From NCBI RefSeq assembly GCF_964656455.1, contig NC_135726.1, positions 6,272,001 through 6,336,000 of the forward strand: a DNA stretch of 64,000 bases, in the 5' to 3' direction. Under the pieces are notes generated by a model. The model searched no databases. It was given only the letters and a program-made list of their open reading frames with translations, and was not told the origin of the DNA. The DNA is from Halichoerus grypus. Taxonomy: Eukaryota > Chordata > Mammalia > Carnivora > Phocidae. The position numbers and the translations under genes were made by a program. Of the stretch, positions 34,800 through 45,897 are shown in pieces. Position 1 is the stretch's first letter; each line of letters begins with the position of its first letter.

Positions 34800-35395
34800 A
34801 TGACAAGATGGAAAAAATCACCTCAACAAAAAGAACAAGAGGCAGTACCGACTGCCAGGGACCTACTCAATACGGACATTAGTATGATGTCGGAACTAGA
34901 GTTCAGAATGATGATTTTTAAAGATACTAGCTGGGCTTGAAAAAAGCATAGAAGTTATTAGAGAAACCCTTTCTGGAGAAATAAAAGAACTAAAATCTAA
35001 CGAAGTCAAAATCAAAAAGGCTATTAATGAAGTGCAATCAAAAATGGAGTCTCAAACTGCTAGGATAAATGAGGCAGAAGAAAGAATTAGTGATAGAGAA
35101 GACCAAATGATGGAAAATAAAGAAGCTGAGAAAAAGAGAGATAAACAATTACTGGATCACAAGGGCAGAATTCGAGAGATAAGCAATATCATAACATGAA
35201 ACAACATTAGAATAATTGGGATACCAGAAGAAGAAGAAAGAGAGAGGGGGGCAGAAGGTATATTGGAGCAAATTATAGCAGAGAACTTCCCTAATTTGGG
35301 GAAGGAAACAGGCATCAAAATCCAGGAGACACAGAGAACCCCTCTCAAAGTCAATAAAAATAGGTCAACACCCCAACATCTAATAGTAAAACTAT
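34800..35395 (+). pseudogene. L1 ORF1 remnant
   Basis: The ATG at 34800 opens an ORF1-like frame rich in Lys, Glu and Gln, but it stops after about 45 codons. The following coiled-coil-like Glu/Lys-rich stretch is in another frame with a further stop. The C-terminal part is missing because of the deletion at 35395/35396. Confidence 0.75.
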
Positions 35396-36199
35396 TATAG
35401 AGCTACCATATGATCCAGCAATTGCACTACTGGGTATTTACCCCAAAGATACAAATGTAGGGATCCAAAGGGGTACGTGCACCCCGATGTTTATAGCAGC
35501 AATGTCCACAATAGCCAAACTGTGGAAAGAGCCAAGATGTCCATCAACAGATGAATGGATAAAGGAGATGTAGTATATATATACAATGGAATATTATGCA
35601 GCCATCAAAAGGAATGAGATCTTGCCATTTGCAACAACGTGGGTGGAACTGGAGGGTGTTATGCTGAGCGAAATAAGTCAATCAGAGAAAGGCATGTATC
35701 ATATGACCTCACTGATATGAGGAATTCTTAATCTCAGGAAACAAACTGAGGGTTGCTGGAGTGGGGGGTGGGTGGGAGGGATGGGGTGGCTGGGTGATAG
35801 ACATTGGGGAGGGTATGTGCTATGGTGAGCGCTGTGAATTGTGCAAGACTGTTGAATCACAGATCTGTACCTCTGAAACAAATAATGCAATATATGTTTA
35901 AAAAAAAGAAAAAGAAAAAGAAGAAGATAGCAGGAGGGGAAGAATGAAGGGGGGGAAATCGGAGGGGGAGATGAACCATGAGAGACGATGGACTCTGAAA
36001 AACAAACTGAGGGTTCTAGAGGGGAGGGGGGTGGGAGGATGTGTTAGCCTGGTGATGGGTATTAAAGAGGGCATGTACTGCATGGAGCACTGGGTGTTAT
36101 ACACAAACAATGAATCATGGAACACTACATCAAAAACTAATGATGTAATGTATGGTGATTAACATAACAATAAAAAGTTTTTTAAAAAGGAAAATGAAC

Positions 36200-37035
36200 G
36201 TGAAAATGTATGGAACGAAATACACACAAGTACAGGTCAAGTTGGGAAAATCTGAATAACACTGGTGGATTATCATTATTAGTATGCTGCTTATAATATT
36301 GTACTATAGTTTTGTAAAATTTAACCATTGGAGGAAACAGGGTAAAGGGTACATAAGATCTCCATTCTTTCTTAAAACTTTAGGTAAATCTATGATGATC
36401 TCAAAAATTTCAATAAAAAAAGAGCATAACATCTGCACCCTTGTGTTCATTGCAGCATTATTTACAACGGCCAAGACATGGAAAAACCTAAGTGTCCATC
36501 AGTGGAGGAATGGATAAAGAAAACTTAGTATATATATGCAATGGAATATTATTCAACCGTTAAAAATTAGGAAGGAAATCCTGCCATTTGCACCAACATG
36601 GATAGACTTTGAGGATCTTGAGGGCCTCGAGGGCATTATGCTAAGTGAAATAAGTCAGAAAGAAAAGAAATACTGTGTGATCTCACTTTATAGATACAGG
36701 GAATGGGTTGATGGTTACCAGAGGTGGAGGGTGGGGTGAAATGCGTGAAGGTCAAAGAGTACAAACTTCCAGTTATAACATAGGTAAGTTCCAGGGATAT
36801 AATGTACAACATAGTGACAGTTAATGATACCATATTATATATTTGAAAATTTGCTAAGAGTAAATCTTAAAAATTTTCATCATAAGAAAAAGAAATTGTA
36901 TCTATGTGAGGTGATGGATGGTAACTAACCTTTTGTGGTAATCATTTTGCAATATACACATATATCATATCAGTATATTATGTACCTTAAACTAATACAA
37001 GGTTATATGTCAACTATATCTCAATAAAACTGGTG
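36200..37035 (+). mobile_element. Old L1 3' ends
   Basis: L1-like text includes GTCCATCAGTGGAGGAATGG, CAATGGAATATTATTCAACC, GAAATAAGTCAGAAAGAAAAG and TCAACTATATCTCAATAAAAC. A separate L1 3' end with CAATAAAAAA sits at about 36200-36420. Confidence 0.7.
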
Positions 37036-37039
37036 GGGG

Positions 37040-37750
37040 GGATGGGAAGAGCATAGGCATTGAAGAAGAGAGACCCAGAATAATTCAATTATCATCCTTA
37101 TTCTTACATGATTATTAAAACTTTGGTCTGGCTCACATAATTTCGTTTTGGGAAATACTCGTCCTTAGCCCCTTGTTTTTGTAGGAAGACTATTGATTAA
37201 TGGTTCTGTCTTCCTCATTGAAAGGGGCAGACTGGCCCACCACAATACTCCATTCCCTGGACCAGGAGATTGGGTTGGGGCTGAGCATGTGATCTCAATT
37301 GAGCCAGAGTCCTGAGGGTGGTGGAAGGGAGATGACCTTATTGTTTATTCCTGGCTATGTGAGTATGATAATGGTGGAAAACTGGAACTCCCAGGGGTCA
37401 TTTCTGCTACCACATTGGAGAAGGTAAGCAAAGGAAAGCAGAGGAGCAAGAAAGGGAGAGCAGTTGTTAAGTGGGGGGTTGCAAAGGGAAACAGGAAGAG
37501 GAGGTGGGGGGAAGAGCTATGATGAACCCATCTTACGAGTTAGTTCTAGTCAGTGGGTGAGCTAATTAATTCCTTTTCCCTCTTCTGTTTTAGTTAGTTT
37601 GAGGATTGACCCTGTCACTTAAAAGCAAGAGTCCTGAGGCTTAACTGAGGAAATTTCATTATAGCATCTGGCATCAAACACTAGACTCTGGGGGAGACAG
37701 AGGGGAAGAAAAAAACCCCATTAAACTTTGGTTCCTGTCTTGCCTCAGAT
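37040..37750. other. HSD17B2 intron 3, no feature recognised
   Basis: No exon-like signal and no repeat that I can name with confidence. Confidence 0.4.
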
Positions 37751-37762
37751 AACCAGCTGATT

Positions 37763-37879
37763 TTTTTTTTTTTTTTAAACGTAGGCCCCACACCCAGCAT
37801 GGAGCCCAACCCAGGGCTTGAACTCACACCGCTGAGATCAAGAACTCCACCCTTAACTGACTGAGTCACCCAGGTACCC
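37763..37879 (-). mobile_element. Short, older Can-SINE variant
   Basis: The reverse copy ends GAGTCACCCAGGTACCCC. CCAGCTGATT and CCAGCCGATT flank it. Confidence 0.88.
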
Positions 37880-37988
37880 CCAGCCGATTCTTTTTAAAGT
37901 TTTAGCTTCACAAAATGTTAAGAGTTTCAAACCCAGCTTTTTCCTTTTACTGGTGAGAAAGGCCCAAGAAGTTAAAGCAACATGTTCT

Positions 37989-38209
37989 TTTTTTTTTTTT
38001 TTAAACTTGATTTTTTTTTTTTTTTAAAGATTTTATTTATTTGTCAGAGAGAGAGATAGCGAGAGCAGGAACACAAGCAGGGGGAGTGGGAGAGGGAGAA
38101 GCAGGCTTCCCGCGGAGCAGGGAGCCCGATGTGGGACTCGATCCCGGGACCCCGGGATCATGACCTGAGCCGAAGGCAGACGCTTAACGACTGAGCCACC
38201 CAGGCGCCC
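37989..38209 (-). mobile_element. Can-SINE
   Basis: The exact duplication TAAAGCAACATGTTCT lies at 37973-37988 and 38210-38225. The tail complement holds two T runs split by AAACTTGA. Confidence 0.95.
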
Positions 38210-38359
38210 TAAAGCAACATGTTCTAATTTGCAACCCAGTTTGCAGAGTTACACCCATCTCACTTCTCCACAATTTTACAGGAGAGCCTGTAATTTTATA
38301 GGAGAGCCTGGCTGGCTACCATGTCGGTTCGCAGAGGGCCGTGGGAGAGCCGATTTTGG

Positions 38360-38575
38360 AGCCAATGCTGCCTGGGTTCAAATCCCAGCTCTGTCACTGA
38401 TGAGTAAAATCAATTAAAATCAGGAAAGTCATTTTATGTTTATGTATCTCTGTTTTTTTTCATCTGTAAATTGAGAATAATGATAGTATATGCATCACAG
38501 AGCTGTTGTGAAGGTCAAACATTTTAATATATTAGAATAGTGCCTGTCACAAAGTAAGCTCCTTATAAGAGCTTT
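38360..38575 (-). repeat. MIR-type SINE
   Basis: MIR text in reverse orientation is visible: TCAAATCCCAGCTCTGTCAC, TCATCTGTAAATTGAGAATA and GAGCTGTTGTGAAGG. Confidence 0.75.
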
Positions 38576-38654
38576 CTTGTGTTAGGGCTACTTGAGGTTT
38601 TCAGAATTTTTCAACAGCCCAAAAGGATCCATATGTTTGGTGTTTCTTAGAATA

Positions 38655-38775
38655 GTAAGCGCACCTGTTTCAGACTCTCCCAGCAGTACTTGTCTATGTG
38701 GATTTCTAGGACCTATCCTAGACCTACTGAATCAGAATCTGCAAATGAAACCAATCCAAGTGATTCTTTTGAATA
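38655..38775 (+). repeat. MER5A-like fragment
   Basis: CTACTGAATCAGAATCTGC and CCAAGTGATTCTTTTGAATACC match the MER5 core. It is diverged. Confidence 0.5.
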
Positions 38776-39549
38776 CCAAGCCTTGAACTATTACCTTAGG
38801 GTTTTGGTCGCATATTTCTGAATATGTGCTTTCAGGGTGACATCCTGCGTTACACATGATAGGACAGGTGGTAAGAATTCATCATATCCCATATTACCAA
38901 ACTACACAGAAAACATGCTTTGGACCAAACAGTTAAGACACGTTTGTCTTTTGTATGATATCGAACCCTGTGAAGTTGCCATTATTAGACCATTTCTGCC
39001 CTACAAAATGGCAGTTCTGTAAGGTTCAACCTCATAGATTCAACCTTGCTGTTAACGTTTACTAGTAGTGTCTAAGATTCCTGGGGGCATAAGATGAAGT
39101 AAGTGCAGATGTCCGAGTCTCGCTGACCGAGATCCTCACAGGGTCTCAAAGCATGCTCCCTTCCTGACTTTATGCACCCCTTCATTGCCTGTCCAATTAG
39201 ATTTGTAATTTCTGTTTTTGCTCCATTCAGGTTAAAATCCTATTGCCAGAAGGCAGCAAGGCAAGAGGTTGCCAAGAACGTGGTAAGTTTATTTCCATTT
39301 CTAAGGGAAAACTTGACTTCCAAAATAGAGGGCTTATCTCTGGGGACGCAAGAGAACTCGTGAGGAACACACAAGCCTGGGTAAATGTGTGGGTTATAGC
39401 TTTAATGACCATACAGAGTACTGATGTAATTCCAAGAAGGCTAAGTCTTAGAAATCTACATACTCATCCACTAGCTGACATTAAATAAAACCAGAATGCC
39501 CAGACAGATGAATATACACTTTGTGCTTATTTTTAAATTTTGTTTTTAA

Positions 39550-40125
39550 ATTCCAGATCTGTGGTATATAACTCAGTAAGCACAGTAGAATCACCTTGGG
39601 AACATTAAAACACAGCAAAACAAAAAACATAAACAAAAAACTTAATGCCCAGGCCCTACCCTAGAACAATGAAATAAAACAATTCTGGCAGTGGGACCTG
39701 AACATCAGTATTTAAATAAAACTCTGAAGGTGATTTTAATGTGAGGACAGTTTTTCTGAGTCAGTGGTTCTCAATGTTGGTGAGTATCAGAATCATCTGG
39801 GGAACTAATGAAGCACCCAGAGGTCAAGGTCCTTCAAGGAGAAATGAGCCTCGGCTTTTGTGGTGTTCCCACACTCCCTGGGTGAACCTGATTTACTCCT
39901 GTGACCCCAAATTTTGAAACCCTCTGTTAATTGTTTTAGAGCGATAGTTTTCATACTTAGTAGCTATTGGAATTGCCTGGGGAACTTTAAAAAAAAAATC
40001 TATTCCTCCCCCACCTTCCCACATGATTTAATTGGTTTGTGGTTCATCATAGGCACTAGAATGTTTAAGAAGCTCCCCCAGGTGATTCTACTGTGCAGAC
40101 AGTGTTGTTAAACACTTCTAGAGAA
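39550..40125. repeat. Cluster of MER5A-like copies
   Basis: Three MER5-like stretches are visible. One at about 39550-39735 has GCCCAGGCCCTACCCTAG. One at about 39762-39870 has GTGGTTCTCAATGTTGG. One at about 39940-40120 has GGAATTGCCTGGGGAAC and AGGTGATTCTACTGTGCAG. Confidence 0.6.
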
Positions 40126-40726
40126 CATTTCTGAAAATTTTCCATATATTTCTATCCTCTGGACATGTAAAAGCTCATACCGGCTTGAGATCTGAAAAAA
40201 AACCTAATCTCTGATTTGGCTGTAGAAGGTGCATATGATCTCAGAGGTTGGATAGAGACCTGGCAGTGTTTACCCTCGATCTAAATCTCACAGATGTGGG
40301 GGGTAAGATATGTTGTGTTTTGGGAACTGGGATTAAAGAAACTTTCTAATGCTGTGCTGGAAGAAGGGGAGTTTTTGTGAGCTGTGTAAGCCCGGATCAA
40401 AATATATTCCTTTCAAATTAGTTGAGTGAAAGCCAGGCTCAAAAGGTTGCATATTGTGTGGCTTCATTTATATGACATTCTTGAAATAAAATTACAGAGA
40501 TGGAGAACAGATTCATGGTTGTCGGGGTTGGGAATGGGGTGAGGGAGTGGATGTGGCTATAAAGGGGTATCTTGGAGGATCCCTGTGATGGAACCCTTCT
40601 GTGTCTTGATTGTGTCGGGAGTTACAGGAAGCCCACACGTAAGTGAGTGCAGATATAACTGGTGAAATCGGAGTAATTCTGTGCACTGCAGCAATGTCCT
40701 TTACATGGTTTTTAAAATTTAAATTT

Positions 40727-40920
40727 GGGGCGCCTGGGTGGCTCAGTCATTAGGCGTCTGCCTTCGGCTCGGGGCATGGTCCCGGGGTCCTGGGATCGAG
40801 CCCTGCATCAGGCTCCCTGTTCTGTGGGAAGCCTGCTTTTCCCTCTTCTACTCCCCCTGCTTGTGTTCCCTCTCTCGCTGTGTCTCCCTCTGTCAAATAA
40901 ATAAATAAAATCTTTTTAAA
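40727..40920 (+). mobile_element. Can-SINE in the L1 tail
   Basis: The forward copy lies from GGGGCGCCTGGGTGGCTCAG to AAATAAATAAATAAAATC, with AAATTTAAATTT-type sequence on both sides. Confidence 0.92.
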
Positions 40921-41280
40921 AAATTAAATTAAATTTAAATTTAAATTCAATTTAATTAACATATACTGTATTATTAGTTTCAGAGGTAGAATACAGAACC
41001 CAGTGCTCATTCCATCAATTGCCCTCCTTAATACCCATCACCCAGTTACCCCATCCCCCACCCACCCCCCCGGCAGCCATGTTTGTTTCCTGGAGTTAAG
41101 AGTCTCTCATGGTTTGTCTTCCTCTCTGTTTTTGTCTTATTTTATTTTTCCTTCCCTTCCCCTATGTTCATCTATTTTCTTTCTTAAATTCCACATGAGG
41201 GAAATCATATGGTATTTGTTTTTCTCTGACTGACTTATTTTGCTTAGCATAATACCCTCTAGTTCCATCCACGTCATTGC

Positions 41281-41340
41281 AAACACACACACACACACCA
41301 CTATATAGATATAGATATAGTTATAGATAAACACACACCA
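41281..41340. repeat. (CA)n plus (TATAGA)n simple repeat
   Basis: ACACACACACACACACACC, then GATATAGATATAGTTATAG, then ACACACACC lie within the reverse L1. Confidence 0.85.
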
Positions 41341-41966
41341 CATCTTTATCCATTCATTGTCGATGGACATCTGGGCTCTTTCCATACTTCGGCTATTGTG
41401 GACATTGCTGTTACAAACACTGGGGTGCAGGTGCCCCTTCGAATCACTGTTTGTATCCTTTGGATAAATACTTAATAGTGCAATTGCTGTGTCGTAGGGT
41501 AGCTCTATTTTCAACTTTTTCAGGAACCTCCGTACTGTTTTCCAGAGTGGCTGCACCACATAACGTGGTTTTGATACTCCATGGTTATGCAAGATGTTAT
41601 TAGGGGAGATGGGGTGAAGGGTAAAGAGAACTTCCTTGTACATATCCTTGCAACTTCCTGTGAATCTATAGTTATTTCCAAATAAAAGTTTAAAAAATAC
41701 ATACTCCCTTTAAGACAGGCTTAACAAGGGAGAATTCCTTAGCTCCCATGTAGGTCTTTGGCTGAATAAAGGTCCATAAAGTCTCCTAAAATTTTGGTAA
41801 ATAAAAGTAAAAATTTAAGTTTTTGAAGTTTGTCATTGGAAGCCAAAAAGTAAGGCCTGGCTTATTTGAAATTTTAAAAGATGAGAAATCCTCCTGGACA
41901 AGCTAGAGCTTTAGAAACTTCTGCCAAGGGTGCAACCACATTTAAAGTGACAGTATACTTCTTTCC

Positions 41967-42398
41967 TGATGAGGGAGCAGAAGGCAAGCTGAGGACAAAG
42001 CACAAGCTGACACCCCACAAATCCCACCCCCACTACTCCTGGGTGGGATGTGTGACATTCCTCCAGGAAGCTCCCAACTGTCTTAATGTTAATGCCTTAC
42101 TAAAGGGAAAAACAACCTGAACTTGACAATGGCAAGGGCCTTCAGTATCTTGGAGGTCCTCTTTAGCATATGAAAATCCTTTTGAAACCTCCCTTTTCCT
42201 TACATCCCCCAACTCCCAAGTATATAATCAACCACCCCTCACAATCCTGGTGCAGCAGCTCTCTCTTCCCACGGGTCCTGTCCCGTGCTTTAATAAAACC
42301 ACGTTTTTGCACCAAAGACTTGTCTCCAGAATTCTTTCTTGGCCATTGGCTCCGGACCTCACCCCACCAACCCTCACCTATATTCCAAAACTGTATCA
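41967..42398 (+). mobile_element. ERV-type solo LTR, copy B (longest)
   Basis: This 432-bp unit starts TGATGAGGGAGC and ends TATCA, in the TG...CA manner. It has TATATAA at 42221-42227 and AATAAA at 42292-42297. The flanking four bases are TTCC and TTTC, a one-mismatch duplication. It is the most complete reference copy of the family in this window. Confidence 0.8.
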
Positions 42399-42699
42399 TT
42401 TCTCACTCTATCCCACGCATACCCCCATCACAGATGTGGCTAATGTAAAAACAAAACTGCACTTAGCGCAGTACTTGCTTAGGACATACCAAAATTGAAT
42501 GTTAGGTTTCCCCACAACAGATTCTAAGTAGCCAATTCTAATAAAATACTTGGGGTGACTTACTTACCCAGTCACCAATGGGATTTATTTTAACCAACCA
42601 CGTACAGACCTATAGACTCTTTCTGATGTGGGAAACAAAGGCAGAAGAAATGTAAATGAAATTAAACGTCCTTATAACTTGCAGCTCATTGACAAATGC

Positions 42700-43016
42700 T
42701 TTAGGCAGGTGGAGTATAAGGTTCTTCCAGGAAACTCCTGACAGTCTTAATGGGAAAAACAACCTTAGCTTGACACTGGCCAGGACTCCAGTATCCCAGG
42801 AGTCTTCTTTAGCATATGAAAATCCTTTTGGAATTCCCTTTGTCTTTACTTCCCCCAACCCCAAAGTATATAATCAATTGCTCCTCACAGTAGCTCTTTC
42901 TGTTCATGGGTCCAGTCCCCGTGTTTTACTAAAACCACCTTTTTGCATCGAAGACGTCTCAAGAATTCTTTCTTGGCTGTCCACTCCAGACCCCAACACT
43001 ACTCCAAATCACATCG
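42700..43016 (+). mobile_element. ERV-type LTR, copy C (diverged, truncated)
   Basis: It shares CTTCCAGGAAACTCC, ATATGAAAATCCTTTTGG, TATATAA at 42867-42873 and AAGAATTCTTTCTTGG with copy B. The poly(A) hexamer is degenerate (ACTAAA) and the 5' part is missing. Confidence 0.75.
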
Positions 43017-43203
43017 TTTCCACCCTCTCTCGTAACTGCAAACTTTCTATCCTTACTTAGTGTAGCCACCATGACTATAGCGTCCCACCCTTTCTCCAGA
43101 AGATTCCACATTCTACCACCTAGTTTGTCTGTCTCAGGGAAATATTCAGTGACTTTGTTCCCTGGCAAGTGAATAAACTCAGCGTCCATGTTGTTGACAC
43201 TGT

Positions 43204-43398
43204 TGATGTAGTTTTGGAATACAGGTGGGGTTTGGTGGGGTGAGAAGGTTGTTCTTCCCTCTAGTAAGGCATTAACATTAAGACAGTTGGGAGCTTCCTG
43301 GAGGAATGTCACACACATTCCACCCGGGACAGGTCGGGGGGAGGTTGCAGGATGTCAGCTTGTGCTTTGTCTTCAGTTAGCCTTCTGCTCCCTCATCA
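43204..43398 (-). mobile_element. ERV-type LTR, copy D (inverted, internally deleted)
   Basis: Read on the minus strand it starts TGATGAGGGAGC and ends CTACATCA. It is flanked by an exact 4-bp duplication CTGT at 43200-43203 and 43399-43402. About 235 bp containing the TATA and poly(A) region is missing relative to copy B. Confidence 0.82.
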
Positions 43399-43739
43399 CT
43401 GTTGGTCATGGACTAAAAATGAGGGAAACTTGAAGTTACAATTTGGAGCTTTCAAAAGACCCCCTCTCTCTCTCTGTGCTGAGGCATGGACTTTTCCTGA
43501 CTCCCTTGGTATGGCATAAGCAGTAAGTTAGCAACATATCCTAAGGTTCTACCAGCCAAATGGCCCTGGTGTCCCTCGAGATAACACGGGACCTCAAAAC
43601 TCTTCAGCACTGTCTGATCACTACCTACCTGATCCTCTCTTTTCTACCTAAAGCTAGCATATCGGTACATAGGAATTATGGGAGTCAAAGGGTTTTGCAA
43701 GTGGATGCCCCAGCAGGGGACGGAAATATTGCAACCTTT

Positions 43740-44490
43740 CAGCCTGAGGCTGTTGATACTGTGATTTATAATAAGAGATATATATTTGGCCCATTTCTAG
43801 CACAGAGCTCCTAAAACCCTTGGAATTTCCTAAGTGATGACCTCATCAGATGTCTTTTGTTATGTTAATAATGAGTGACAAGAACTCACCTAAGGGCGGG
43901 GACTGGTTGCCAAGGGAACCAACCAGGTGATTCAAGGGGCAGAACTTTCAGTCCTTCCCCAACCCCCCAGCTCCTGGGAGGGGAGAGGGGCTGGAGATTG
44001 AGGTCAATCATCAATGGCCAAAAGATTTAATTACTAGTGCCCAAGTAATGAAGCCTCCATAAACACCTAAAAGGAAGAGGTTTGGAGAGTTTCCAGACTG
44101 GTGAAAACATAGATTCAGAGAGTATGGAAGCTCCCTGGCCTTTCCCTATGCCTTGTCCTTTGTATCTCTTCATCTGGCTGGTGATTTGTAGCCTTTAATA
44201 TTCTATGTAATAAACTGGTAATCCAGTAAGTAAGCAGGTTTCCTGAGTTCTATGAGCAGCTCTAACAAATTAATTGAACCCAAGGAGAAGGTCCCTGGAA
44301 CCTTCCTTCTATAGCTGGTGGGTCCGGAAGCACAGGTGACAAACTGGCATCTGAAGTAGGGGGTGGGGGGGATGTCTTGTAGGACTGAGCCCTTAACCTG
44401 TAGGATCTGATGTTATCCAGGTAGATACTGGCAGAATTGAGTTGAATTACAGGACTCCACAGTGGAATTGGGTATAGGACACATTTATAG
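43740..44490 (+). mobile_element. Old ERV-L-type LTR (MER21-like)
   Basis: Text such as TATATATTTGGCCCATTTC, TAATAAACTGGTAATCCAG, GAACCCAAGGAGAAGG and GACTGAGCCCTTAACCTGT resembles an old mammalian LTR that I recall as MER21-like. It is interrupted or ended by the next LTR at 44493. Confidence 0.55.
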
Positions 44491-44492
44491 GG

Positions 44493-44944
44493 TGACAAAA
44501 AGAAAAACCATAGGCCCAAAATGGAGTCACTTATGCTAGGCCACATCACCCAATGAGGCTTAATACCTAACCTAATTACATTTTGAACCTCCTACAGAAA
44601 TATAGTCTTAACTGGGTCAGTCAGGAGTTTTCTGGTCAACACCAATGAGGTAATCTGTCACGAGGGCCCTCTCCATTCCCCCACCACCACCCCCAAAGGA
44701 AGATGAAGACTTGATAAGACCCTCTGCTCTTCCCCCTAAGGGAAAGTGAATTTATCTGAAATAATCCTTTCTTTTGCTAATAATCTCCGTGCCCCACTCT
44801 CCTTCCTATAAAAACCTTCCGTTTTGTACAACTCCTCAGATTTCCCCTTTACTTGCTAGATGGGGTGCTGCCTAATTCATGAATCAGTTAATAAAGCCAA
44901 TTAGGTCTTAGAAATTTGCTCTGTTGAATTTTTGTTCTTTAACA
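44493..44944 (+). mobile_element. Second ERV-type solo LTR family
   Basis: This 452-bp unit runs from TGACAAAAAG to TTTAACA with an exact 4-bp duplication AGGG at 44489-44492 and 44945-44948. It has TATAAAA at 44807-44813 and AATAAA at 44890-44895. The layout and 4-bp duplication fit a class I ERV LTR. No coding sequence is attached. Confidence 0.8.
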
Positions 44945-45570
44945 AGGGGTCCCAAAGTCCCATGCCCACAGCAGCTGTCTCATTCTCTAATACCTTCCTA
45001 AGCCAGAACTCGGATGACCTTGTTTTTAGGAAAATGTAATGCGGGCTCCCAGCCAGTTTCTCCCTCCTCCAAGGTCATCTGGAGTCAACTCAAGTAACAA
45101 AGTCCATTCCTTTATTGAGCTTTTCTAAGCTGAAAATACAGACTAAGCACGTGGCCCCAAGAGAAGCAGGTTTGCTAATCTCCTTTAGGCTTGGTTCACA
45201 GAAATTTGAGACTAATAGCATTTGGTTGTTCCTTGTAATCCGACAGTCCCTGGGGATGTGACAAACCATTTGAATATCAAAGTCAAAGTCTGGGACCTTG
45301 TCATTCAAAGTGTGCTTGGGAGCCAGGAGCAGCCCTTGGAAGCTGTTAGAAGTGCAAATCCTCAGGTCCCACTCCAGTGCTATTGAATCAGAAATCTGGG
45401 GGGTGGGCACAATTTTTTTTCTTATTGTGGTAAAATGCATATAAAATTCACCATATAACCTTTTTAAGGTACACAATTCAGTGGCATTTAGTATATTCAC
45501 AATACCATACAACCATCACTGCTATCTAGCTCATTCTCATTGTCTCAAAAGAAAAACCTATAACCATTAG

Positions 45571-45812
45571 GGGCACAGCTGGTTAAGCATCTGGCTCTTG
45601 ATTTCAGCTCAGGTAGTGATCTCGGGGTCTTAATCTCAGGGTTATGAGTTTGAGCCCTGGGACAAGCGCGCATAAAGCCCCCTGTCCGGCCCGGAGTCAG
45701 GCTCCACACTCAGCCCTGAATCTGCTTAAGTTTCTCTCTCCCTCTCCCTCTGCCCCTCCCTGCCATACTCATCTGTTCTCTTGCTCTCTCTCAAATAAAT
45801 AAATAATCGAGA
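45571..45812 (+). mobile_element. Older Can-SINE
   Basis: It is a diverged forward copy starting GGGGCACAGCTGG. A target duplication like AACCTATAACCATTA / CCCTGTAGCCATTA encloses it and the GGAA repeat. Confidence 0.8.
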
Positions 45813-45897
45813 GAGCGGGAGAGAGAAAGAAGGGAGGGAGGAAGGGAGGGAGGGAGGGAGGGAGGAAGGAAGGAAGGAAGGAAGGAAGAAAGAAAAC
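45813..45897. repeat. (GGGA)n/(GGAA)n microsatellite in a SINE tail
   Basis: Purine-only units (GGGAGGGAGGG, then GGAAGGAAGGAAGG) grow out of the SINE's tail. Confidence 0.92.

Larger units (their letters stand above)
33001..36184 (+). mobile_element. LINE-1 with 5' end, internal deletion and two tandem 3' ends
   Basis: The element is bounded by an exact 13-bp duplication AAAAGGAAAATGA at 32988-33000 and 36185-36197. It starts with a CpG-rich 5'UTR (33001-34799) and then an ORF1-like part from 34800, which has an early stop and frame changes. At 35396 the sequence jumps to the end of ORF2 (CCATATGATCCAGCAATTGC). A first 3'UTR and A-rich tail end near 35925. A second L1 3'UTR of another type follows at about 35926-36183. 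It is not coding-competent. Confidence 0.9.
40712..41565 (-). mobile_element. 5'-truncated L1, reverse orientation
   Basis: The reverse L1 3'UTR and ORF2 end (ACCCATCACCCAGTTACCCC, TTTGCTTAGCATAATACCCT) lie between TTACATGGTTTT and ATAACGTGGTTTT, a diverged target duplication. A Can-SINE sits in its poly(T). Confidence 0.8.
40420..41700 (+). mobile_element. Old L1 3' end, split by an L1/SINE insertion
   Basis: L1 3' text (AGAACAGATTCATGGTTG and TTTACATGGTTTTT) resumes at about 41566 with TAACGTGGTTTTGATACTCC and ends TTCCAAATAAAAGTTTAAAA. Confidence 0.75.

Noticed and set aside
41967..43398. Provirus with paired LTRs around an internal region
   Set aside because: Copies differ in orientation, length and flanking duplications, and no gag, pol or env sequence lies between them. 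They are separate solo LTRs.
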